From Opitutaceae bacterium (lineage in GTDB: Bacteria > Verrucomicrobiota > Verrucomicrobiia > Opitutales > Opitutaceae), in assembly GCA_016794785.1 (NCBI GenBank), contig JAEUHC010000019.1, positions 248,001-312,000 of the forward strand: DNA of 64,000 bases, given 5' to 3'. Of this stretch, positions 18,350 to 25,966 are shown piece after piece; positions within the stretch are counted from its first letter, which is position 1; each line of letters opens with the position of its first letter. A program made the translations under genes and the position numbers. The notes under the pieces are model-generated. The model saw nothing but the letters and a program-made list of their open reading frames with translations. It had not been told where the DNA came from and made no database searches.

Positions 18350-19623
18350 GTTCCCAAGCTGCAACCGCCCCCCTGGCGCTCCCCGCGGAGTCCGCCGACG
18401 CTTCGGCAAAGAAGGCCCTCGTCATTGGCATCGTGGGCATCGTGCTCACGGCCGTCGGCCTCGTCGTCCCCGGCGCGGGCGCCAAGGTCGTCGCCACCTC
18501 CTGGCTTGTCGGCCTCACCTTCTGGTGCGCAATCGCGATCGGCATGCTGATGATGGTGATGATTCACCATATCTTCGACGCCTCGTGGTCCACGGTCATC
18601 CGCCGCCAGTTCGAGCACGGTCTCGCATCCTTCAAGTGGCTGCTCGTCCTCTTTATCCCGTTGCTCGCCACGCCATGGATCGCCCACGGCGACCTCGTCT
18701 GGCCTTGGATGAACCTGCACGGCGAGATTCACGGCGGCCACACAGTCGGCCATGATCCGCTCTATCTGAAGAAAGCAGGCTTCCTCAACAAGTGGGCCTT
18801 CGTTTTCGGCACCATCGGCTTCTTCCTGCTCTGGATGTGGCTCTCGGCCCGGCTGCGCAAGGCGTCCTTCTCCCAGGATTCCGACGGTGATCTGAAGTGG
18901 ACCTTCATGAGCCGCAAGACCGCGGCCTTCGGCATCCCGATTGGCGCGCTTACGCTCACCGCCGCCGCCATCTACTGGGTGAAGTCACTCGAATACCACT
19001 GGTTCTCCACGATGTATGGCGTGTGGTTCTTCGCCAACTGCGCCCGCGGCGCGCTCGCCATCGGCATCCTGATCATGATCTGGCTGTGGAATCGCGGCGA
19101 CTACAAGGGCGTGCTCAACACGAACCACTTCCACTCGATCGGCATGCTCAGCTTCGCGTTCACCGTGTTCTGGGCCTACGTCACCTTCTCCCAATACTTC
19201 CTGATTTGGAACGCCAACGTGCCCGAGGAGACCTTCTGGTATAACCTCCGCGAGTTGAACCATGACGGCACGACCAACCAGTGGTGGTATGTCGGCCTTG
19301 TGATTCTCTTTGGACACTTCGTTGTGCCGTTCCTCTATCTGCTTTCCTACAAGCACAAGGTCGTCCACTCGAAGATCAAGCCGGCCGCCTACTGGATCCT
19401 CGCGGTTATTCTGATCGACGTCTGCTACAACGTGCTGCCGATTCTCAAGAATGCGCAGGGTGATGCGCAGCCGTTCCTGACGCTCAATCTCCTCTGGGTC
19501 CTCACCTCGGTCGTGGGAGTAGGCGGCGTGTGCGTCTGGTCCTACCTCCGCAGCCTGCCGACCGCCAAACTCATCCCGATTCGCGACCCGCGCATCGGGG
19601 AAAGCCTCACGCACCATGAGTGA
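18346..19623 (+). CDS. actF: ActF, second NrfD-like membrane subunit of alternative complex III
   Basis: This 425-residue integral membrane protein has about ten helices and is a paralogue of ActC by fold. Features include 'IAIGMLMMVMIHHIFDASWS' near 64-83, the polar loop 'GEIHGGHTVGHDPLYLKKAG', and 'WALVLT'-like late helices ending in 'RDPRIGESLTHHE'. In known ACIII, ActF lacks a confirmed quinol site and may carry protons. It overlaps actE upstream (4 bases) and the following small gene by 8 bases, so all belong to one transcript. Confidence 0.93.
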   Translation: MSSQAATAPLALPAESADASAKKALVIGIVGIVLTAVGLVVPGAGAKVVATSWLVGLTFWCAIAIGMLMMVMIHHIFDASWSTVIRRQFEHGLASFKWLLVLFIPLLATPWIAHGDLVWPWMNLHGEIHGGHTVGHDPLYLKKAGFLNKWAFVFGTIGFFLLWMWLSARLRKASFSQDSDGDLKWTFMSRKTAAFGIPIGALTLTAAAIYWVKSLEYHWFSTMYGVWFFANCARGALAIGILIMIWLWNRGDYKGVLNTNHFHSIGMLSFAFTVFWAYVTFSQYFLIWNANVPEETFWYNLRELNHDGTTNQWWYVGLVILFGHFVVPFLYLLSYKHKVVHSKIKPAAYWILAVILIDVCYNVLPILKNAQGDAQPFLTLNLLWVLTSVVGVGGVCVWSYLRSLPTAKLIPIRDPRIGESLTHHE

Positions 19624-19948
19624 CACGCCTGCCACACCGGCCCGCCCGGTCTCGCTCTTCTCGGTTGTCTTCGTGTTGGCGCTGTTCGCGCTCTTCATGC
19701 TCGTGATTCGCTGGGCCTACCATCCGGCGACACTTCCGCCGCAGAATGACGCCGCCGAGAACCTGCCCAAGGAACTCGCTTGGCGCGCCACCGCCGCCAG
19801 CCGCCGCCAGGCGCTGGAGGAGCACAAGGCGAAGGAAGCCGCGCAGACCGCGAGCTACGCCTGGATCGACAAGAATGCCGGCGTGGTGCAGCTGCCCATC
19901 GACCGGGCCATGGAACTGACTGCGCAGAAATACGGCGCGAAGAAATAA
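19616..19948 (+). CDS. Small single-helix membrane protein of the respiratory operon
   Basis: This 110-residue protein has one membrane helix ('LFSVVFVLALFALFMLVIRW', ~12-31), a charged helical middle and a distinct C-terminal block 'WIDKNAGVVQLPIDRAMELT' (~82-101). No heme or metal motif is present. The start overlaps the end of actF by 8 bases and the CcoN-like gene follows after 24 bases, so it sits exactly between ACIII and the oxidase-like module and may link or assemble them. From memory, similar 'DxxxGxVxLPIDRAMEL' tails occur in proteins near ACIII/SCO genes; I cannot confirm this here. Confidence 0.8.
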   Translation: MSDTPATPARPVSLFSVVFVLALFALFMLVIRWAYHPATLPPQNDAAENLPKELAWRATAASRRQALEEHKAKEAAQTASYAWIDKNAGVVQLPIDRAMELTAQKYGAKK

Positions 19949-19972
19949 CGCGTCCCCAACCGATCTTCAGAG

Positions 19973-21400
19973 ATGTCCAAACCTACGACCCACGCCACTC
20001 CGGCCGAAGTCACCGCCATCGACACCCAAGCGCGCGGCCCACTGCTGCTTTTGCTGGGCTCCGGGCTGGTGTGGCTCGTCGTCAGCGGTGTCCTCGCGCT
20101 CCTCACTTCCATTCAGCTGCATTCGCCGCAGTTCCTCGCCGATTGCCCGCAGCTCACGCATGGACGCGCCCAGGCGCTGCGTGAGACGGCTTTCGTCTAT
20201 GGCTGGCTGGCCAACGCCGGCCTCGGCCTCACGCTCTGGATTCTCGGCCGCCTCGGCGGCAGCACGCTGCGCGGACTCAATTGGGTCGTGGCCGGCACGC
20301 TTTTCTGGAACACCGGCGTCGCCCTCGGCCTCGTCGGCATCGCGATCGGCGACATGACTTCGTTTGGCCTGCTGCAGATGCCCCGTTACGTGCAGCCGTT
20401 GCTCGTGTTTGCCTACTCCTGCATCGCAATCTCGGGGGTGCTGGCTTGGTCCGGCCGCCGCGAAGGCACTATGTATGCCTCGCAATGGTATGCGGTGGCG
20501 GGGCTCTTTCTCTTTCCCTGGCTGCTGATCGCCGCTCAGGCGGTGCTGCTCTGGACGCCGGTCCGCGGCGTGGTGCAGCCGATCGCGGCGACGTGGTATG
20601 CCCAAGGCGTGTGGTCCTTCTGGCTCGCGCCGCTCGCGCTGGCGGTGGCTTATTACATCGTGCCCAAGATCAGCGGCCGGATCATCCCGGTCTATGAGTG
20701 GGCCTCGCTCGGTTTCTGGACCCTGCTTTTCATCGGCTCATGGTGTGGTGGTCGCCATCTCGTCGGCGGGCCGGTCCCGGCGTGGATTCCCACGATGGCG
20801 GTGGTGGCCCAATCGATGATGCTCTTCCACTACCTGATCATCGTGCTCAATTTCCGCGCGATCTGGGGCGTGGGCGGCACGACGGCCGCCTTCATCCGCT
20901 TCGGCTTCGTGGCCTATCTTATTTTCGGCATCGCGGAATTCATCGTCTCGTTCCGCGGCGTCGCGGCGCACACGCACTTCACGCTGTTCAACGCCGCCAT
21001 CGAGCAACTCGGCCTCTACGGGGCCATCTCGATGATTTTCTTCGGTGGCATTTATTTTGCGGTCCCGCGCCTCACCGGGCGGGCTTGGTCCTCGGCCAGC
21101 CTGATTGGCGGACACCGCTGGCTGGTGCTCGCGGGCTTGGTGATTTCGATCGCCGCGCTGGGGATTGCGGGTGGCACGCAAGGCGAGGGGCTCCTCGATA
21201 AGAATGCCACCTTCGCCGATATTCTTGGCCGCATGGGCACCGCGCTTCTGATCAACACCGCCGCGCAGGGTGTGCTGCTGGCCGCGAATCTCCTGTTGTT
21301 GGTGAACTTCCTGCGCTCGGCTTGCTGCTTCACCGCAGCGGACTCGCAGCCGGCACCCACGCTGTTTCGTCCCGCGACCGAGGAGGCGCACGCGTCATGA
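19973..21400 (+). CDS. CcoN-like protein lacking most heme and copper ligands
   Basis: This 475-residue, ~12-helix protein aligns over most of its length with subunit I of cbb3-type oxidases, for example 'GFWTLLFIGSWCGGRHL' and 'GGIYFAVPRLTGR'. By my ungapped alignment with remembered CcoN motifs (P. stutzeri numbering), the low-spin heme ligand His60 is Arg70, CuB ligand His207 is Gln211 (WYGHN becomes WYAQG), the cross-linked Tyr251 is Gly255, His257 is Arg261, heme b3 ligand His345 is Ile343 and low-spin ligand His347 is Gln345. Only His258 (here His262) remains. It should not be a working oxygen reductase. It more likely serves as a membrane scaffold or quinol/electron-transfer partner. 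It overlaps the CcoO-like gene (ATGA). Confidence 0.88.
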   Translation: MSKPTTHATPAEVTAIDTQARGPLLLLLGSGLVWLVVSGVLALLTSIQLHSPQFLADCPQLTHGRAQALRETAFVYGWLANAGLGLTLWILGRLGGSTLRGLNWVVAGTLFWNTGVALGLVGIAIGDMTSFGLLQMPRYVQPLLVFAYSCIAISGVLAWSGRREGTMYASQWYAVAGLFLFPWLLIAAQAVLLWTPVRGVVQPIAATWYAQGVWSFWLAPLALAVAYYIVPKISGRIIPVYEWASLGFWTLLFIGSWCGGRHLVGGPVPAWIPTMAVVAQSMMLFHYLIIVLNFRAIWGVGGTTAAFIRFGFVAYLIFGIAEFIVSFRGVAAHTHFTLFNAAIEQLGLYGAISMIFFGGIYFAVPRLTGRAWSSASLIGGHRWLVLAGLVISIAALGIAGGTQGEGLLDKNATFADILGRMGTALLINTAAQGVLLAANLLLLVNFLRSACCFTAADSQPAPTLFRPATEEAHAS

Positions 21401-22020
21401 AAAACGGCCCGCTTCTCTTCACCGGGGTCTTCCTCGCGATCTTGATTTCGTTCTCGGCTTTGGTGCTGGGTTCGCACGGCCAGCTGGGCCGGCTCACCCC
21501 TTACCACGACGACAACGAAGGCGGAGCCTTTCCGCAGAACATCTCCGGTCTGGCGGCCCGTGGTCAGCTCGTTTACGCCGATCTCGGCTGCGCCGCGTGC
21601 CACACCCAGCAAGTCCGCCGCCCTGGTTATGGCAGCGACAAGGACCGTGGCTGGGGCGAGCGGCAGAGTGTCGCTCGCGATTACATTTTTCAGGCCCGGC
21701 CGCAGATCGGCGCATCGCGCCTCGGTCCTGATCTCGCCAATTTGGGCGCGCGGCAAAAGAGCGAAGAAGCTCTGCTGGCCCTCTTGTATCACGGCTCCGC
21801 GAGGCATCCTGGCTATGCGTTTCTCTTCGAGAACCGTCCGATCGCCGGAGAAGCCTCGCCTCGTGCCGTGAAGGCGAGCGGCCAGCCCGCCGGCCACGAA
21901 ATCGCACCGACCGAGCGCGCCCGTGCCCTCGTCGCCTACCTGCTCAGCTTGAATACCGCCTACGAATATCCCGAGGCCAAACCCTACGAGCCGGCGAAGA
22001 AAGCGGAGGCCAAGAAATGA
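21397..22020 (+). CDS. CcoO-like monoheme cytochrome c (cbb3 subunit II relative)
   Basis: This 207-residue protein has an N-terminal membrane anchor ('LLFTGVFLAILISFSALVL'), the CcoO-type heme site 'GCAACHTQQVRRPGYGSD' (CxxCH 65-69) and the CcoO block 'RLGPDLANLG'. The usual later 'SNMPAY' axial methionine is absent: no Met occurs anywhere after the heme motif, and the corresponding stretch reads 'YHGSARHPGYAFLFE'. A His there may be the sixth ligand, giving bis-His or otherwise altered heme. It is encoded with 4-base overlaps on both sides, between the ligand-less CcoN-like protein and another cytochrome c. The C-terminus is Lys/Glu-rich. Confidence 0.88.
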   Translation: MKNGPLLFTGVFLAILISFSALVLGSHGQLGRLTPYHDDNEGGAFPQNISGLAARGQLVYADLGCAACHTQQVRRPGYGSDKDRGWGERQSVARDYIFQARPQIGASRLGPDLANLGARQKSEEALLALLYHGSARHPGYAFLFENRPIAGEASPRAVKASGQPAGHEIAPTERARALVAYLLSLNTAYEYPEAKPYEPAKKAEAKK

Positions 22021-22679
22021 GCGCTCAATCCCAGCCTGATCCGCGGGCCGATGCCTCGGCGGTCTCCGACGAGACGCTGATGGCTTCCCACGCCAAGCTC
22101 CTCGGGCAGCAGCCCGATGAGAAGGGCCGCTACCGTCTCATGCCGCTGAACCTGCTGTTCATTTTCTCCGGCATGATTTTCTTCGGCGGCACCTATCTCG
22201 GCCGCTTCTCCGGCTACTTCAACCCCGGTGTTTTCAACGAATACTCGACTGGCACCGCCGTGGTCGCCGCCGCTCCGCTGGATCCGATCGTGGTCGGGAA
22301 GAAGCTCTATTTGACTCCCGGCGCCTGTGTCACCTGCCACCAACCCAACGGCGCGGGCTTGCCCGGCGCATTTCCTCCGTTGGTGAATTCCGAATGGGTC
22401 ACCGGCTCCGAGGAGCGGCTGATCCGCGTAGCGCTCCATGGCCTGCAGGGCCCGATCAAGGTGGCGGGCGTCGACTACAATTCTGCCATGCCTGGCTTCG
22501 GCCAGGGCACCGGTTTCAATTGGTCCGACGACAAGATCGCCGCCGTGCTCACCTACATCCGTCAGGAGTGGGGCAACAAGGCCGGCCCGATCGCCGTCGA
22601 GAAGGTCACGGCAGTCCGCACCAAAGAAGGCGCGCGCAGCGCGGCTTGGACCGCGGCCGATCTTGAGAAGCTGCCGTAA
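22017..22679 (+). CDS. Membrane-anchored monoheme cytochrome c
   Basis: This 220-residue protein has a ~40-residue cytoplasmic N-terminus, one membrane helix ('LLFIFSGMIFFGG', ~46-60) and a class I cytochrome c domain with CVTCH (104-108), 'QPNGAGLPGAFPPL', and 'NSAMPGFG' (Met158) as the likely sixth ligand. The layout resembles the C-terminal part of CcoP reduced to one heme. As the last gene of the act operon, it could carry electrons from ACIII or the CcoN/CcoO-like unit to a terminal oxidase encoded elsewhere. Confidence 0.9.
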   Translation: MSAQSQPDPRADASAVSDETLMASHAKLLGQQPDEKGRYRLMPLNLLFIFSGMIFFGGTYLGRFSGYFNPGVFNEYSTGTAVVAAAPLDPIVVGKKLYLTPGACVTCHQPNGAGLPGAFPPLVNSEWVTGSEERLIRVALHGLQGPIKVAGVDYNSAMPGFGQGTGFNWSDDKIAAVLTYIRQEWGNKAGPIAVEKVTAVRTKEGARSAAWTAADLEKLP

Positions 22680-22707
22680 TCGGCCGCGGACTTGACTGGG
22701 CCCGCTC

Positions 22708-23742
22708 TCAGGCCGTCGCCGCTTCCCGCAGCGTCGGCCCATCCACCCATTTGGCCGGGATGGTCGTGGTCGACGGCCATTCGGGAATGCCTGTTTCATT
22801 TCGCTGCAACTGGGCGATGAGCAGCTCCATCCCGCGCGAGCCGATCGTGCGCGCCTGCAAATCAAGGCCTGCGCAGGCGCGGGTGCGGCCGAGCAGGTTG
22901 AGACAGACGAAGCCGTGTGTCGCGGGCACCTTCGCGCCGTGCAGTTCCATCCAGTCGATGGTCTCCGTATGGTGGCTCAGCACCACGTCCGGCTTGTGGC
23001 GGCGAAACCACTTGGCGAATTCCGCTTGGGAAAGGTTGTCGAGGATGAGGGGAGGGAGGATTTCGATGCCGGGCGTGTTCTCCTGAAAGGCGCGGAAGGC
23101 CGCCGCCCACCGGAACTGCAGCCGTTCGTCGTGGGGTCGGTGAAGCTGCAGTCCCGGCCGCCTGTAGCCCAGGCTGTGCAGGTGTCGCAACGCCGCGAGC
23201 ATCGAGCGGTAGTGATCGGGGCAGACCGAGTGCAGGGCGGGGCGCTCGATTCGATAATCGGTGTAAACCCCCGCAAAGCGGGTCCAATCCAGCCCCGAAA
23301 GATCCGGTTCGCCCCAAGTAGGCAGCAGCATCACGCCGAGGATGCCGCGTGACTGCAAAATCGAGTCGAGCCGCTGCACGGTCACGCCTCCTCGTCCGAC
23401 GGGGAAGCGCTCGACCTTGAATCCGAGTTCTCCCGCCCGGGTTTCGGCTCCGCCATACAGTTCGCTGTGGAAACGCAGCGCCGATTTCGGCCGTTCCGGC
23501 TCCTCGAAGTCCACGATCGCGATTACGCCGCGAAAGGCCGTGCCCCGCGAGCGGCGCAGCTCCGACATAAGGGCGCCGGCGAGCGGGTTGCGCCGGTATC
23601 CGGCCGTGGTGGCCGCTTCCTTCACCCGTTGCGCCGTCTCCGGATCCACGCGCGGCGACCCGCGGAGCGCGTCGGACACCGTGGTGCGCGACAGCCCCAG
23701 TTCCTTGGCCAGGGATCGCAGAGTTGGGGTTGAAGCGGGCAT
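22708..23742 (-). CDS. LacI-family transcriptional regulator
   Basis: This 344-residue repressor-type protein has an N-terminal HTH and hinge, 'LRSLAKELGLSRTTVSDALRG' (about residues 7-27), then a periplasmic-binding-protein-like effector domain with 'GVMLLPTWGEPD' and 'PDVVLSHHTETIDWM'. The start at 23742 places the HTH near the N-terminus; an open frame continues upstream but is low-complexity Arg-rich. It is divergent from the sodium:solute symporter and probably controls it in response to a sugar-like ligand. Confidence 0.9.
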   Translation of the reverse strand: MPASTPTLRSLAKELGLSRTTVSDALRGSPRVDPETAQRVKEAATTAGYRRNPLAGALMSELRRSRGTAFRGVIAIVDFEEPERPKSALRFHSELYGGAETRAGELGFKVERFPVGRGGVTVQRLDSILQSRGILGVMLLPTWGEPDLSGLDWTRFAGVYTDYRIERPALHSVCPDHYRSMLAALRHLHSLGYRRPGLQLHRPHDERLQFRWAAAFRAFQENTPGIEILPPLILDNLSQAEFAKWFRRHKPDVVLSHHTETIDWMELHGAKVPATHGFVCLNLLGRTRACAGLDLQARTIGSRGMELLIAQLQRNETGIPEWPSTTTIPAKWVDGPTLREAATA

Positions 23743-23745
23743 TGT

Positions 23746-23756
23746 CGGACTGTCCG
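23746..23756. promoter_or_regulatory. Possible operator palindrome between lacI-type gene and symporter
   Basis: The 11-base palindrome CGGAC-T-GTCCG lies just upstream of the regulator start in the 136-base divergent region. It is a candidate self-operator, but its odd length differs from the classic even LacI-family site with central CG, so this is weak. Confidence 0.25.
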
Positions 23757-23878
23757 CATAGTCATGGGTCAAACGGCTAAGGCAACCTGTTTTTCCAGTC
23801 TGACGGAGCGCCTGACGGTCCCGGGCGGTGTTTGCTCGCCGCGGAATGAGTCGGGGCGCAAGGTGCCGCAACCCCGCC

Positions 23879-25906
23879 ATGCGCATCGGCAGCCTGCACG
23901 TCATCGATCTGGCGATTATCGCCGCGTATCTCATCGCGGTCGTATGGATCGGACTGCGCGCGGCCAAGGCGTCGGCGTCGGAGGAGGGATTCTTTCTGGC
24001 CGGCCGCAAACTCGGGAAGCTTTACCAGTTCTTCCTGAATTTCGGCAACGCCACGGAACCGCAGGGCGCGGTGTTCACCGCCAGCCAGGTTTTCGAGCGC
24101 GGGGCCACCGGGGTCTGGCTCACGTTCCAGACCGTATTCATGAACCCATATTTCTGGTTCATGAACGTCTGGTTTCGGCGTGTGCGACTGACGACGCTTT
24201 CGGACCTCTTTGAGGACCGCTACGGGAGCCGCGGGCTGAGCATGTTCTACGCGCTCTTCCAGATCCTCGTGGCGTGTGTGTTCCTCGGCTTCGGCAACGT
24301 GACCGCCTACAAAATCGCGTCGTCCCTCGTCGTGAAGCCCGAGACATCTTGGACGGCCGCCGACCGCGCGCGCGTGGAGGGCTATCGCGAGCTGAAGGCG
24401 CTCGAGAAACAACACGCGGCGGCTCCGGTCGTGGGCGCGGAGCTCGACCGCTTGGAGGAGCTGCGCGATCGGAATGCCCGCGGGCAGCTCGGCAGTGCGG
24501 CGACGGAAATCAATGCCACGGTATTTTACGTCGTCTTCTCGCTCATCGTCGGCGGCTACATCGTCATCGGCGGCATGTCGGCGGCGGCGGTGAACGAGGG
24601 TTTGCAGAGCATCCTGATCATCGTGTTTTCGCTGCTCCTGATCCCGACTGGCCTCGCGGCGATCGGCGGCTGGGGTGAGCTGGCGCACAAGGTGCCGGCG
24701 CGGATGTTTGAACTCTTCGCGAGCGGCGGATCGGATCAGCTCTCCATCGTGGCGCTCGGGGCGATCCTGCTCGTGAGCATCGTGCAGAACGCCGGTCTCA
24801 GCCACAACATGGGCATCTGCGGTTCGGCGAAGGACGAGTTTGCCGCGCGGTGCGGCGTCTCCGGCAACTACCTCAAGCGGATCATGATCGTGCTCTGGGC
24901 GTTTGCCGGGCTCATCGCCGTGGCGCTCTTCGGCGTGGGCGGCCTCGCCGATCCCGACGAGGTGTGGGGCGCGATGTCGAACCGTCTCCTTGGTCCCGGG
25001 CTGGTGGGCCTGATGCTCGCCGGCGTGCTGGCCGGCACGATGTCCACGCTGGCGGCCAAGGCCCTCGCGATCGCGTCGCTGTTTGTGCGCAATGTCTTCC
25101 GGCCGCTCGTCCCGGGGATCACGACGGCGCAGGCGATCTTCAGCGCCCGGCTGGTGATTGTGGCGGTGCTCGCCCTGGGGACGTTGTCGGCGCTGATGAT
25201 GGGCAGCTTCTTCTCGATCATGAATGTCGTGCTCACGGTGAACCTGCCGTTTGGTGCGGCGGTGTTGCTGACGTTCTTCTGGCGGCGCGCCACGGCGCCG
25301 GCGGTGTGGGCCTGTGTGGTGTTTTCGTCGCTCGTGATCCTCGTCGTGCCGTGGACGGCATCGCACGTGCCGGGCCTCGCGGCGCACCCGGAACTCACGA
25401 CGATGAGCACCAAACCCGGCACGGGCGTATATTTCGGCAAGGTCGTGCGCGAGCGGGTGGGCGACACCTCCAGCCCGTTGGTCGCGGCTGGCGGGCTCAA
25501 TCGGTTCAACCTTGAGGCGTGGGTGATTGGCCGGGCCGGCGTGGATGTCGTCGCGCTCACGCCCAACCAGCGTTTCACCCTCCAGTTTTTCTTCGATGCC
25601 TTGTTCCCCTTCGCGGTGCTCATCGGGGTCAGCCTGCTCACACGTCCGACTGATCCGGGACGGGTGGCGGTCTTTTATGGCAAGATGAAGACCCCGGTCG
25701 GCGCCACGCCCGAATTGGAAGCGGCGGCGCTGGATGAGACGCGACGGGACCCCGCGCGCTTTGACCATACGAAGCTCATGCCGCGCTCAAACTGGGAGTT
25801 CTGTCGCTGGGATCGCGTCGATGCCATCGGCTTCGCGGTGTGTTGCGCGCTGTCCGGGGCGATTATCGGGCTGTTTGTCTGGGCCTTGCACGCCGCAGGG
25901 CCGTAG
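23879..25906 (+). CDS. Sodium:solute symporter family transporter
   Basis: This inner-membrane transporter of 675 residues belongs to the SSS family, with about 13-14 helices. 'LHVIDLAIIAAYLIAVVWIG' forms helix 1, 'GFFLAGRKLGKLYQFFLNFG' is the family N-terminal motif (usually 'FFLAGR'), and the middle has 'VIGGMSAAAVNEGLQSILII'. A ~70-residue charged insert between helices (around residues 150-220) is unusual. I chose the ATG at 23879, which starts right before helix 1. The divergent LacI-type regulator suggests a sugar or sugar-derived substrate, imported with Na+. Confidence 0.88.
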   Translation: MRIGSLHVIDLAIIAAYLIAVVWIGLRAAKASASEEGFFLAGRKLGKLYQFFLNFGNATEPQGAVFTASQVFERGATGVWLTFQTVFMNPYFWFMNVWFRRVRLTTLSDLFEDRYGSRGLSMFYALFQILVACVFLGFGNVTAYKIASSLVVKPETSWTAADRARVEGYRELKALEKQHAAAPVVGAELDRLEELRDRNARGQLGSAATEINATVFYVVFSLIVGGYIVIGGMSAAAVNEGLQSILIIVFSLLLIPTGLAAIGGWGELAHKVPARMFELFASGGSDQLSIVALGAILLVSIVQNAGLSHNMGICGSAKDEFAARCGVSGNYLKRIMIVLWAFAGLIAVALFGVGGLADPDEVWGAMSNRLLGPGLVGLMLAGVLAGTMSTLAAKALAIASLFVRNVFRPLVPGITTAQAIFSARLVIVAVLALGTLSALMMGSFFSIMNVVLTVNLPFGAAVLLTFFWRRATAPAVWACVVFSSLVILVVPWTASHVPGLAAHPELTTMSTKPGTGVYFGKVVRERVGDTSSPLVAAGGLNRFNLEAWVIGRAGVDVVALTPNQRFTLQFFFDALFPFAVLIGVSLLTRPTDPGRVAVFYGKMKTPVGATPELEAAALDETRRDPARFDHTKLMPRSNWEFCRWDRVDAIGFAVCCALSGAIIGLFVWALHAAGP

Positions 25907-25966
25907 GAGCGGCGGCGGTTTTTTAGTCTCGGCAACCTCCGGCGGCGGCGCTCGTCTCATCGCCGT

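Noticed and set aside
19973..21400. Functional cbb3 oxidase or NO reductase catalytic subunit
   Set aside because: Overall similarity is clear, but the ligand positions for both hemes and CuB are replaced by Arg, Gln, Gly and Ile.
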